DNA from: Evansella tamaricis
GTDB lineage: Bacteria; Bacillota; Bacilli; Bacillales; Salisediminibacteriaceae
NCBI RefSeq assembly: GCF_019042215.1
Contig: NZ_JAHQCS010000122.1
Coordinates: 1 to 44,831, forward strand
Length of the DNA: 44,831 bases
Direction of reading: 5' to 3'
Each line of letters begins with the position of its first letter. The stretch's first letter is position 1. A program made the position numbers and the translations under genes. Shown here piece after piece: positions 8,727 through 16,246 of the stretch. The notes beneath the pieces were generated by a model. It ran no database searches and was not told where the DNA came from. It saw only the letters and a list, made by a program, of their open reading frames with translations.

Positions 8727-8838
8727 AAAAGAAGAGACCACAACATTCTGGGGTTAAATGGGCATAAATCACCAATTTTCCAGTGTGTTGTGGTCTCTCC
8801 ATATCTCCGGACCATTCTTATTAATTTTTTTTATTATA
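8727..8838 (-). promoter_or_regulatory. glpD leader: promoter -10 and terminator/antiterminator hairpin
   Basis: Read on the minus strand, a TATAAT box (8838-8833) is followed about 35 bases later by GAGACCACAACA. After a ~40-nt loop comes the exact complement TGTTGTGGTCTC (arms 8797-8786 and 8745-8734) and then TTCTTTTATAAT. This is an intrinsic terminator inside the untranslated leader, roughly 130 bases before the glpD start. In B. subtilis, GlpP with glycerol 3-phosphate prevents termination at an inverted repeat in the glpD leader, and the layout here fits that mechanism. No clear -35 is visible. Confidence 0.72.
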
Positions 8839-8903
8839 CCATATATCCTTCACTCTATATAGTAAAAAAGTTATGTATGATATCTCCCGAAGGATGAACT
8901 CCT

Positions 8904-9329
8904 TTAACTCATTACTTGAAACTCAATCTTGTTATTCTCTTTCACATTCCCCTTCTCTACAATGACAAATCCTTCCCATTGGCCTTTAGCAGAGAATTTT
9001 ACTCTCGATTCATACAAACCGTCTTCCACATGAACAAACTCAATGACTGCCCTTTCAGAACCATTAACCACTTCTCCGTGAACGGTAGCCCCTTCAATCC
9101 AATTTTCCAGACCATCCATAAGAATTACCTGTACAATAATGGGTTTGTCTTTTTGAATCGGATCATCTTTAAATGTAACAAGTGATGTGATTGGCTTCTG
9201 AATCTCTTCTTCTAAATTCATCAAATTAAAGATGCCAATAAACAAAACGGAAAATAAGGATAGAAAAACGAGAAAAGCACTTAAATGTTGATTCGTTTGT
9301 CTCTTATTTTTCTTGGATGTCATACTCAT
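8904..9329 (-). CDS. FixH/YtkA-like membrane-anchored protein
   Basis: A 141-aa protein with a basic N-terminus (MSMTSKKNKRQTNQ), one transmembrane segment at about 18-37 and an extracytoplasmic beta-rich domain with the pattern GATVHGEVV...GLYESRVKFSAKGQWEGFVIVEKG. This is typical of the FixH/YtkA-like family. FixH proteins assist copper delivery or maturation of cbb3 oxidase in proteobacteria, but in Bacilli the role is mostly unknown. The ATG at 9329 is preceded by GGAAGGTG. No cytochrome oxidase genes are nearby to support a specific function. Confidence 0.72.
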   Translation of the reverse strand: MSMTSKKNKRQTNQHLSAFLVFLSLFSVLFIGIFNLMNLEEEIQKPITSLVTFKDDPIQKDKPIIVQVILMDGLENWIEGATVHGEVVNGSERAVIEFVHVEDGLYESRVKFSAKGQWEGFVIVEKGNVKENNKIEFQVMS

Positions 9330-9390
9330 GGTTTATCACCTTCCACTCCATAGGATAGACACGGTGTGAAATGAATAAACTTCTAACGAA

Positions 9391-9433
9391 AAATAATAAA
9401 ACACCTTCTGTCCGTTTCAGGGCAGAAGGTGTT
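9391..9433 (-). terminator. Intrinsic terminator of yhcX
   Basis: AACACCTTCTGTCC and GGGCAGAAGGTGTT pair with one mismatch around a 6-nt loop. The minus strand continues with TTATTATTTTT. It starts 4 bases behind the yhcX stop. Confidence 0.85.
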
Positions 9434-9437
9434 ATCA

Positions 9438-10973
9438 TTAACAGTCATAATTTATTTCAAATAGATCTTTTCGTTTATCTTTCCACTGGGTCACCGTTCC
9501 TGATTTCCGGTTTCGCCGTAAAAGTTCTAAGTCCACATCACCGACTACGACAGCTTCAATATTCGGGTTACATTCTCCCACAATACCATCACGTGGAAAT
9601 GGAAAATCCGATGGAGTAAAGATTCCAGACTGAGCATATTGTATATCCATGTTTTCCACATGAGTTAAGTTGCCAACTGTTCCTGCAATCATTGTATACA
9701 CTTGATTTTCAATTGCCCTAGCTTGTGCGCAATATCTCACACGTAAATAGCCTTGTCTTTCATCTGTACAAAACGGGGTAAAGATGATGTTTGCACCTTT
9801 CTCCGTTGCAATTCTCCCTAATTCAGGAAACTGAATATCATAACAAATCTGTATGGCAATTTTTCCACAGTCTGTATCAAACACTTCTACTTTATCTCCA
9901 CCATGAATTCCCCAAAATTTCTGTTCATTTGGTGTAATATGAATTTTGTATTGTTTTTCGATGGTTCCATCTCTGCGGAATAAATAGGCTATATTAAATA
10001 TTTTCCCTTCTTCTTCAACAAAATGGGAACCTCCTATAATATTCACATTGTATTTAATGGCGAGCTCTGTAAACAAATTGATGTATTCCTCCGTAAATTC
10101 CGTTAGACGACGAATAGCTTGGCTCGGACTTTTTTCCTCTATAAAAGAAAGGAGTTGTGTTGTGAATATTTCCGGAAAAACAACAAAATCAGAATGATAG
10201 CTTGCTCCCACATCAGCGTAGTATTCACATTGCTGTGCAAACTCTTCAAATGAGTCAATTTTCTTCATCATATATTGAATCGCACAAATTCGAACTGGAA
10301 AAGATGTTTTAAAATGACGCTTAGATGTTGGCTGATAATCCACATTATTCCATTCCATCAATGTTGCGTACTTAAGGGAAGCACTATCGTCATCCAGGTA
10401 GTCTTTGTTCACTCGTTTTAGCGTAAACCCATTCATCACTTGGAAAGTAAGAACAGGATCATATATGTTGTGATGCATGACTTCTTCCACATATTCCCTC
10501 GGGGACATTTCCTTGGCATGTTTATTGTAATTTGGAATTCTCCCACCAATGATGATACTTTTTAAATTCATCCTTCTGGCTAAATCTTTTCTTGCTTCAT
10601 ATAACCTCCGGCCAATTTTCATACGCCGATAATCAGGATGAACAGCGACTTCTATCCCATATAAATTATAGCCTTCCGAGTCGTGATTTGTAATGTAGCC
10701 CTCATCCGTAATTTCATCCCATGTGTGCTGATCATCATACTCATCAAAGTTTATTATTAAACTCGCACAAGAACCAATGATTTCCCCTTCCAACTCCACA
10801 CAGAATTGACCTTCTGGGAATACATTCAAATGACTGACTAACTGCTCTTTTTTCCATGGCAACATCTTTGGAAAACAAAGTTTTGACAGTTCAATAATTT
10901 TATCAATATCCTCATGACGAATAGTCCGTATAATTACTTTTTTTTCAAATTTTGACATATCTAAAGGACCCAT
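9438..10973 (-). CDS. yhcX: GNAT acetyltransferase-nitrilase fusion protein
   Basis: A 511-aa two-domain protein matching B. subtilis YhcX (513 aa). Residues ~10-200 are a GNAT N-acetyltransferase-like domain with the acetyl-CoA loop region VHPDYRRMKIGRRLYE (about 111-126). Residues ~225-500 form a carbon-nitrogen hydrolase with the Glu-Lys-Cys triad at E268 (VVFPEIF), K343 (EKQYKIHITP) and C377 (IAIQICYDIQFPE). The substrates of both halves are unknown. It may couple amide hydrolysis to acylation. The start follows AAGGAG by 8 bases. In B. subtilis yhcX lies close to glpPFKD, and here it is separated from glpD by only the FixH-like gene. It has its own terminator. Confidence 0.93.
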   Translation of the reverse strand: MGPLDMSKFEKKVIIRTIRHEDIDKIIELSKLCFPKMLPWKKEQLVSHLNVFPEGQFCVELEGEIIGSCASLIINFDEYDDQHTWDEITDEGYITNHDSEGYNLYGIEVAVHPDYRRMKIGRRLYEARKDLARRMNLKSIIIGGRIPNYNKHAKEMSPREYVEEVMHHNIYDPVLTFQVMNGFTLKRVNKDYLDDDSASLKYATLMEWNNVDYQPTSKRHFKTSFPVRICAIQYMMKKIDSFEEFAQQCEYYADVGASYHSDFVVFPEIFTTQLLSFIEEKSPSQAIRRLTEFTEEYINLFTELAIKYNVNIIGGSHFVEEEGKIFNIAYLFRRDGTIEKQYKIHITPNEQKFWGIHGGDKVEVFDTDCGKIAIQICYDIQFPELGRIATEKGANIIFTPFCTDERQGYLRVRYCAQARAIENQVYTMIAGTVGNLTHVENMDIQYAQSGIFTPSDFPFPRDGIVGECNPNIEAVVVGDVDLELLRRNRKSGTVTQWKDKRKDLFEINYDC

Positions 10974-11051
10974 TTTACCACTCCTTCCTGCAATGTTTCT
11001 TTAGTCCAATTTCTAATCTAATACGGTTGTCGAATTTTTGCAACGAATCCA

Positions 11052-11080
11052 TCTTGCCCGAAGGGGCCAAAACCTATAAA
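11052..11080 (+). repeat. Relic of the repeat A tail
   Basis: TTGCCCGAAGG-GGCC-AAAACCTATAA matches the conserved 3' flank of repeat A (TTGCCCGAAGGTGCAAAAACTTATA) without the rest of the element. Confidence 0.5.
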
Positions 11081-11089
11081 TTACCATTT

Positions 11090-11122
11090 AAAAAAAGCCA
11101 TAGTTTTCGTCTATAGCTTTTA
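11090..11122 (-). terminator. Intrinsic terminator of cheX
   Basis: AAAAGCTATAG and CTATGGCTTTT (read on the minus strand) form a stem with one G-T pair, and the T-run continues to TTTTTTT. It lies about 65 bases behind the cheX stop. Confidence 0.75.
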
Positions 11123-11185
11123 CCCAACTTTGTTATCCTATGAAATTGTTCAATAATGTAAGAACAATTGTTATAAAACGTCATA

Positions 11186-11647
11186 TTAACTAGCCTGTTC
11201 CATTAAGGAAATATGCACTTCAATGAGTCCCAGTGTGGAACGAAGGGGAACGGTTATAAATAATTTACCACCTTGAAAATGTACAATACCTTCTTTTACA
11301 ACCGGAGGAGTTACATCCACGAACTGTTGTTTAGATAATTCCATTGCAGTTGAACCCGCAATCCAATTACCAAATTCTTGAATCGCACTTCGGCCCATGT
11401 CATCTAGTTTTTCTATCGTTAATCCGCCCATCATAATGCTTACTATATTTATAGCAGTTTGCTCATCAATGGAACAAATGATCTCCCCTGACAAATCCCC
11501 GTTGATACCTAATAGCACGGAAACATTATTGGAGAGGAAATCATGCTTTTGGGCACTGGGATTTAATGGAGTCACTTCAATTCCGAAATGGTTCGTTAAA
11601 ATTGTTTTAGTTGCTCTGCATACGGCATTCACATGATCAACATTCAT
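11186..11647 (-). CDS. cheX: CheX-like CheY-P phosphatase
   Basis: A 153-aa protein of the CheC/CheX/FliY phosphatase family. It has one copy of the family active-site helix, RSAIQEFGNWIAGS, with the Glu and Asn three residues apart that remove phosphate from CheY. The C-terminal beta segment GGKLFITVPLRSTLGLIEVHI is typical of CheX. The ATG at 11647 follows GGAAGGGGGAG by 5 bases. An in-frame upstream ATG would start inside that site. It stands alone, away from a che or fla operon. A receiver-only regulator lies at 18220-18612 and could in principle be its substrate, but that is inference. Confidence 0.86.
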   Translation of the reverse strand: MNVDHVNAVCRATKTILTNHFGIEVTPLNPSAQKHDFLSNNVSVLLGINGDLSGEIICSIDEQTAINIVSIMMGGLTIEKLDDMGRSAIQEFGNWIAGSTAMELSKQQFVDVTPPVVKEGIVHFQGGKLFITVPLRSTLGLIEVHISLMEQAS

Positions 11648-11860
11648 CTTCGCTCCCCCTTCCAATGATTAATTACCTATTTTTAAAAGTGTTAAATTTA
11701 TTATATGCCAATTCTAAAAGGAAGGTAAGGCTTTTATCAGGTATCTTTAGTCCTATGTGTATTATTCAAGCATGTCTATTAAATAGTCCCACTTTCAAGT
11801 AAAAAAAACCCACTTCACTTAATGAGGGCACAGACATAGTGGTGCTTTTCGAGGGCTCTG

Positions 11861-11989
11861 CAATAGTGGTGCTTTTTCAGTTTTACAGTCCATCGAAGCA
11901 ATGAGCGTATCCAGCGCAAACATTAAAAAGCCTGATAGGAGTGGTTTTCTCCAATCAGGCGAGCGACGAGTGAAGCCATTGCCATTCAA
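11861..11989 (-). repeat. BC hairpin element, minus orientation
   Basis: It contains TAGTGGTGCTTTTTCAGTTTTACAGTCC, AAGCAATGAGCGTA and then the hairpin CCTGATAGGAG...CTCC-ATCAGG, followed by GCGAGCGACGAG and GCCATTGCCAT. This is the reverse complement, module by module, of 17801-17986. It is directly followed by an A repeat. Confidence 0.72.
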
Positions 11990-11991
11990 AT

Positions 11992-12145
11992 AAGAAAAGC
12001 GCAAGCGCCTTTGGCACGAGCGTAGGGCAGTGGAGGAATGACATCCTGAAGTTCGCTCTTTGACTTCGGTTGTCACTTCCGAAGTGCCCCGCAGCGAGTA
12101 GGCGCTGGAGCTAGACAAAGCCCGTAGGTCCCAAAACTTTTTATC
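11992..12145 (+). repeat. Repeat A, copy 1
   Basis: The copy runs from TAAGAAAAGCGCAAGCGCCT to GTAGGCGCTGGAGCTAGACAA (12118), with a degenerate tail GCCCGTAGGTCCCAAAACTT. AAGCGCCT near the start pairs with AGGCGCT near the end, and ACTTCGG pairs with CCGAAGT inside. A minus-strand open frame across it is spurious. Confidence 0.9.
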
Positions 12146-12148
12146 TTT

Positions 12149-12483
12149 GGCTCTTTTCGCATAGATTATTGTCTTTAAAGCAAACTTTTTGCTTGGATAC
12201 ACTACAGGGGGACGCTTTCACACAAGGTACAAGTGCGACATCTGCTCATTCTTCGCAGTGTCTTCTTTGCCGCCGGGCACGGCCTCAGCCTCCTCGACTA
12301 AAACCGTGTCTGCGGGTCTTCACCTTGCGCTGTTCCCGCTGGAAAGAGCGTAACTTCTCTGTAAATACGTCGATTTGTCTCGACGGATATGCTCCAGCGA
12401 AATGCTCGCAGAGGAAGAGACAGTCATGCCGCCTTTCACTTCTCCAAGCTTCTCAAAAAGCAACAAAGTTTACGAAAAGAGCC
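12149..12483. repeat. 335-bp element F with 11-bp inverted ends
   Basis: It is bounded by GGCTCTTTTCG (12149-12159) and its exact complement CGAAAAGAGCC (12473-12483). Inside are GGGGGACGCTTTC, GGCACGGCCTCAGCCTCCTCG, TGCGGGTCTTCACC and CTGTTCCCGCTGG, the kind of GC-rich intergenic sequence that recurs in Bacillus genomes. There is no ribosome binding site for the open frames on either strand. I see no transposase or clear target duplication. Confidence 0.68.
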
Positions 12484-12499
12484 TTATCTTTTAAAAGGA

Positions 12500-12528
12500 A
12501 CTGAAAAAGTTGAAGATACTTTTTCAGT
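12500..12528 (-). terminator. Hairpin behind nupQ (module C type)
   Basis: ACTGAAAAAGT and ACTTTTTCAGT form an 11-bp stem with a 7-nt loop, followed on the minus strand by TCCTTTTAAAA. The same hairpin recurs inside the BC elements and behind sfsA, so a repeat module seems to serve as terminator. Confidence 0.65.
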
Positions 12529-12566
12529 GGCTCCTCTATATGGAAGTGGTTCCACTTTAAATATTG

Positions 12567-13529
12567 TTATCGGCTTCCCTTTTCATAAGATTTTCCAATA
12601 GCTTTAGGACCCTCTGCTTTCCCCACGAATCCAGCAAGTGCTAAGATCGTCAAGACGTATGGTGCTATCAACAAGTATACTTGGGGAACATTCGCCAGTG
12701 CAGGGATTTGCTGTGCTGCAATACTTAAGGATTGAGCGAAACCAAAGAATAATGCTGCACCAAGTACCCCTAACGGATGCCATTTCCCGAAAATTAGCGC
12801 TGCCAATGACATAAATCCTTGACCCGCAATCGTTCCTCCACCAAAATTGGCGGATGTTGTGATTGCGTATACTGCTCCACCGATACCTGCTAATGCTCCA
12901 CTTAGCATGACAGCAATATATTTCATACGGTTCACTTTAATTCCCATTGTATCAGCAGCCATTGGATGTTCACCCACAGATCTGAGTCTTAATCCAAACG
13001 GTGTCTTAAATACAACATACCACACGATGAAAACTAAGAAAAATGCCACAAACGAAGTAGGGTAAATACTGCTGAAGAACCAATTCCCTATGATAGGAAT
13101 ATCTCTCAGCACCGGTACACTTTCTCGGAAAATACGAGCATTAATATAGTCTGTTTGTCCTCTACCAAAGAACTCCCTTACTAAAAATACCGAAAGTCCG
13201 ATAGCCAAAAAGTTCAGTGCAACCCCACTAACAATTTGATCCGCACGGAGTGTAATCGATGCAACGGCATGAAATAAACTGAAGACTGCCCCTATCAACA
13301 TAGCTACAAGTAATGCAACCCATGGGGATGCAGCACCAAAGCCCAATCCTTCAAAGATCAAAGTAAATACAATTCCACTAAAGGCCCCAATAACCATCAA
13401 GCCTTCCAGGCCGATATTAACAACTCCTGCACGTTCACTGAATAACCCGCCCAAAGCAGTAAAAATTAAAGGAGTTGCTGCAAATATTGCAGTTGGGATA
13501 ATTAAATTGAGTGTTGAAATAATATCCAT
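12567..13529 (-). CDS. nupQ: Guanosine/nucleoside ABC transporter permease NupQ
   Basis: A 320-aa integral membrane permease of the BPD_transp_2 (branched-chain/ribose type) family, with about eight to nine hydrophobic segments. It has the conserved stretches LIFTALGGLFSERAGVVNIGLEGLM near the N-terminus, GMGIKVNRMKYIAVMLSGALAGIGGA in the middle and GWHPLG-like GKWHPLGVLGAALFFG late in the chain. It forms the membrane channel with NupP, imports guanosine and other nucleosides, and is powered by NupO. The ATG directly follows the nupP stop codon, with GGAGGGG inside the end of nupP. It is the last gene of the operon. The family name yufQ is equivalent. Confidence 0.92.
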   Translation of the reverse strand: MDIISTLNLIIPTAIFAATPLIFTALGGLFSERAGVVNIGLEGLMVIGAFSGIVFTLIFEGLGFGAASPWVALLVAMLIGAVFSLFHAVASITLRADQIVSGVALNFLAIGLSVFLVREFFGRGQTDYINARIFRESVPVLRDIPIIGNWFFSSIYPTSFVAFFLVFIVWYVVFKTPFGLRLRSVGEHPMAADTMGIKVNRMKYIAVMLSGALAGIGGAVYAITTSANFGGGTIAGQGFMSLAALIFGKWHPLGVLGAALFFGFAQSLSIAAQQIPALANVPQVYLLIAPYVLTILALAGFVGKAEGPKAIGKSYEKGSR

Positions 13530-14621
13530 TTATTTCCCCTCCCTGTTACTTTGGAGACGGTTAAGTACCCAACGTATTAAATAGCTTGATGCTACAAAGA
13601 AAATAATAAGGGCAATCACTATTTCGACTAGTTCCGGTGCCACATTTGCTGATGCCTGCATATTTGCGGCACCAATTTTTAAGCCACCGAACAAAAATGC
13701 TGATAAGAATATACCTATAGAAGTACTGGCACCAAGTAAAGCTACTGCGATTCCATCAAACCCTAAATTTGTAAAGCTGGAAAGGATCTGTGCGTATCCG
13801 TATGTTCCTAATCCTTCCATGGCACCACCTAACCCTGCAAACCCACCTGAAACTACCATAGATAACACAATATTCGTCTTTACATTCATTCCAGCATAGG
13901 AAGAGGCGTTAGGGTTATAGCCCACTGCACGAAGTTCGTAACCCTTCCTTGTTTTCCATAACAGAAACCACATCACTACACAAGCGAAAATTGCAAGTAA
14001 AAATCCCCAATGTAATCTCGAGAAATCCGTTAATCCCCGCAAAAAATCAGAAGATAGAGATGCTGTTGCTGGGATAAATTCCGTCCTTTGTCCAGAAGCA
14101 AGCATATAATTTCGGATAAAGTGATTACTAACATGAAGGGCAACATAGTTCATCATAATTGTAACAATTACTTCATGTACATGCAGTCTGGCTTTTAAAA
14201 TACCGGGAATAAACCCCCATAATCCCCCTGCCACAGCTCCTGCCAATAAGGCTAACGGCAGGTGAATGACAAAAGGCAAATCAAACATTACACCAACTGC
14301 AACCGATGCAAGCCAACCCACAATCAGTTGTCCTTCCACACCAATATTTAGAAGTCCAGTTCGGAAAGCAAATGCTACTGCGATCCCTGAAAAAATAAGC
14401 GGGGTCATCATTCTTAGCGTTTCCCCAAAATAATAAATATCTCCAAAAACTCCATCAAACAATGCGGCATAGCCTGTAATGGGATTATTTCCACTTACTA
14501 ACATGATGATGGCCCCTGCAAAGAAACCAAAGAAAATGGATAGGAGGGGAATTGCCAGTTTGATGAGAAGGGACTTCAAAAATGTCATCACTTTTAAAAG
14601 AATAGGCTTTATTTTCTTCAT
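13530..14621 (-). CDS. nupP: Guanosine/nucleoside ABC transporter permease NupP
   Basis: A 363-aa permease, the larger of the two BPD_transp_2 subunits, with a cytoplasmic basic start (MKKIKPILLKV). Hydrophobic helices span about 15-345. Family motifs seen are RMMTPLIFSGIAVAFAFRTG, LLNIGVEGQL and VVSGGFAGLGGAMEGLGT. The ATG at 14621 overlaps the nupO stop by one base (TGATG), so translation is coupled. A TTG one codon earlier is a possible alternative. It pairs with NupQ to form the channel. Confidence 0.92.
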   Translation of the reverse strand: MKKIKPILLKVMTFLKSLLIKLAIPLLSIFFGFFAGAIIMLVSGNNPITGYAALFDGVFGDIYYFGETLRMMTPLIFSGIAVAFAFRTGLLNIGVEGQLIVGWLASVAVGVMFDLPFVIHLPLALLAGAVAGGLWGFIPGILKARLHVHEVIVTIMMNYVALHVSNHFIRNYMLASGQRTEFIPATASLSSDFLRGLTDFSRLHWGFLLAIFACVVMWFLLWKTRKGYELRAVGYNPNASSYAGMNVKTNIVLSMVVSGGFAGLGGAMEGLGTYGYAQILSSFTNLGFDGIAVALLGASTSIGIFLSAFLFGGLKIGAANMQASANVAPELVEIVIALIIFFVASSYLIRWVLNRLQSNREGK

Positions 14622-16153
14622 CAAATCGGTTCACCTTCCTTTTCTAGTTTCCCGCCGGCCATCAAAATTCCAAGTTCCTGTTCTGTTGTCGTTTTCGGAT
14701 CTACAACGGCAACAATTTTCCCTTCGTAGATGACAGCAATCCTATCACTAAGATTTCTTACTTCATCCAACTCAAAAGAAATTAATAAAATTGCTCTTCC
14801 TTTATCTCGCTCTTCAATGATTTTTCGATGAATAAACTCAATCGCCCCAACATCCAGTCCCCTTGTGGGCTGTGCTGCAATTAAAAGATTCGGAGACCTG
14901 TCCACTTCCCTGGCGATAATCGCTTTTTGTTGGTTACCTCCTGACAAGGCTCTGGCTAGAGTTCGTTCATTAGGAGTTCGAACATCGTATTCTTCAATGA
15001 GCCTTTTAGCCTTTTCGTACATCTTCGGATAGTAAAGTACACCATTTTTTGTATAAGGGTGTTGATAGTACGTTTGTAATAGAATATTTTCCCCCACCGA
15101 AAAATCGAGGACAAGTCCATGTTTATGGCGGTCCTGTGGAATGTGGCCAATACCAGATTCTGTTACTTTTCTTGGAGATAAATTTGTTGTCTCGTTTCCG
15201 CTGATAGTTATCGTTCCACTACTTGCTTTTTGCAGACCTACAATTGCTTCCACTAATTCTGTTTGGCCATTTCCATCGACCCCGGCAATCCCAAGTACTT
15301 CACCAGCTTTCACCTCGAGGTTAAGTCCATCAATTGCTCTCACGTTCCTCAGATCGTTTACAACTAAATCCTCTATTTTTAAAACCACATCTTCTGGTTT
15401 TGCATCCTCTTTTTCAACAACAAAACTGATTTCCCGTCCTACCATCATGGAAGCCAATTCATTCTGATTCGTTTCAGAAACATTAACTGTGCCAATTCCC
15501 CTTCCACGGCGAATGACGGTACAGCGATCACAAACTGATAAAATTTCTTTCAGTTTATGGGTAATTAATATAATTGACTTCCCTTCTTGTAAGAGCTTTT
15601 TCATAATTTCCATTAACTCTTTTATTTCCTGTGGCGTTAACACAGCAGTTGGTTCATCAAATATCAGTATCTCAGCACCACGGTATAATGTTTTTAATAT
15701 TTCGACCCGTTGTTGCATACCGACAGAGATGTCCTCCACTTTTGCCTTCGGATCAACACGAAGGCCATACAACTCGGAAATACGTGCCACTTCTTTCTCG
15801 GCTTTTCGAATATCAATGTTTCCATATTTTGTCTTAGGTTCATTACCTAAAATAATATTTTCTGTTACAGTAAATTTATCTATTAACATAAAATGCTGAT
15901 GAACCATTCCAATTCCTAAATCATTAGCCACATTGGGGTCAGTGATTTGGACCGTTTTTCCTCGAACTTTAATCTCGCCTTTTTCCGGTTGATATAATCC
16001 AAATAGAACATTCATTAATGTGGATTTGCCTGCACCATTCTCCCCTAAGAGAGCATGAATTTCCCCTTTTTTAACCTGCAGTGTTACCTCGTCATTGGCA
16101 ACAATTCCAGGGAATTCCTTTCTGATATTAATCATTTCGATTACGTAATCCAA
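14621..16153 (-). CDS. nupO: Guanosine/nucleoside ABC transporter ATPase NupO
   Basis: A 510-aa cytoplasmic protein with two fused ABC domains. The first has Walker A GENGAGKST, signature-like SVGMQQR and Walker B LIFDEPTAVLTP. The second has the family's degenerate Walker A (GVDGNGQTE) and the signature SGGNQQK. One site is therefore likely weak in ATP hydrolysis, as is normal for the RbsA/YufO class. The start is a TTG at 16153, 8 bases from AGGAG, giving MDYVIEMINIRKEFPG, which agrees with the B. subtilis protein's start and length. It is separated from nupN by a strong intercistronic stem-loop. Confidence 0.93.
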   Translation of the reverse strand: MDYVIEMINIRKEFPGIVANDEVTLQVKKGEIHALLGENGAGKSTLMNVLFGLYQPEKGEIKVRGKTVQITDPNVANDLGIGMVHQHFMLIDKFTVTENIILGNEPKTKYGNIDIRKAEKEVARISELYGLRVDPKAKVEDISVGMQQRVEILKTLYRGAEILIFDEPTAVLTPQEIKELMEIMKKLLQEGKSIILITHKLKEILSVCDRCTVIRRGRGIGTVNVSETNQNELASMMVGREISFVVEKEDAKPEDVVLKIEDLVVNDLRNVRAIDGLNLEVKAGEVLGIAGVDGNGQTELVEAIVGLQKASSGTITISGNETTNLSPRKVTESGIGHIPQDRHKHGLVLDFSVGENILLQTYYQHPYTKNGVLYYPKMYEKAKRLIEEYDVRTPNERTLARALSGGNQQKAIIAREVDRSPNLLIAAQPTRGLDVGAIEFIHRKIIEERDKGRAILLISFELDEVRNLSDRIAVIYEGKIVAVVDPKTTTEQELGILMAGGKLEKEGEPI

Positions 16154-16174
16154 TGCAACCACTCCTAGCGAACG

Positions 16175-16214
16175 AATTAACAAAGGCTAGTGAAGCGCAC
16201 TAGCCCTGTTAATT
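16175..16214 (-). promoter_or_regulatory. Stem-loop between nupN and nupO
   Basis: AATTAACA...GGCTAGTG and CACTAGCC...TGTTAATT form a two-part stem of 16 pairs around AAGCG, with a bulge. No T-run follows on the minus strand, so it is unlikely to be a full terminator. Such hairpins often stabilise the message of the binding protein and lower expression of the distal genes. Confidence 0.65.
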
Positions 16215-16246
16215 GCTATATAATGTCAAAAACAATATCGTTTCTA

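Noticed and set aside
8581-8802. 73-aa minus-strand open frame in the glpD leader
   Set aside because: It runs through the terminator stem-loop and overlaps the start of glpD. Its start codon has no site, and the leader structure explains the sequence better.
11819-12202. Minus-strand open frame with a peptide including AYSLRGTSEVTTEVKERT
   Set aside because: The same peptide appears at 35186-35410 and 44489-44701 because all are translations of repeat A. There is no ribosome binding site, and the reading frame breaks in other copies.
12149-12483. Insertion sequence remnant encoding a transposase
   Set aside because: It has inverted ends but no transposase-like protein in any frame, so it is described only as a repeat element.
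12169-12504. 111-aa plus-strand open frame in element F
   Set aside because: It spans the inverted-repeat element and has no Shine-Dalgarno or family resemblance.
15141-15899. Plus-strand open frames opposite nupO
   Set aside because: They are shadows of the ABC ATPase, Ser/Thr/Pro-rich and without start signals.
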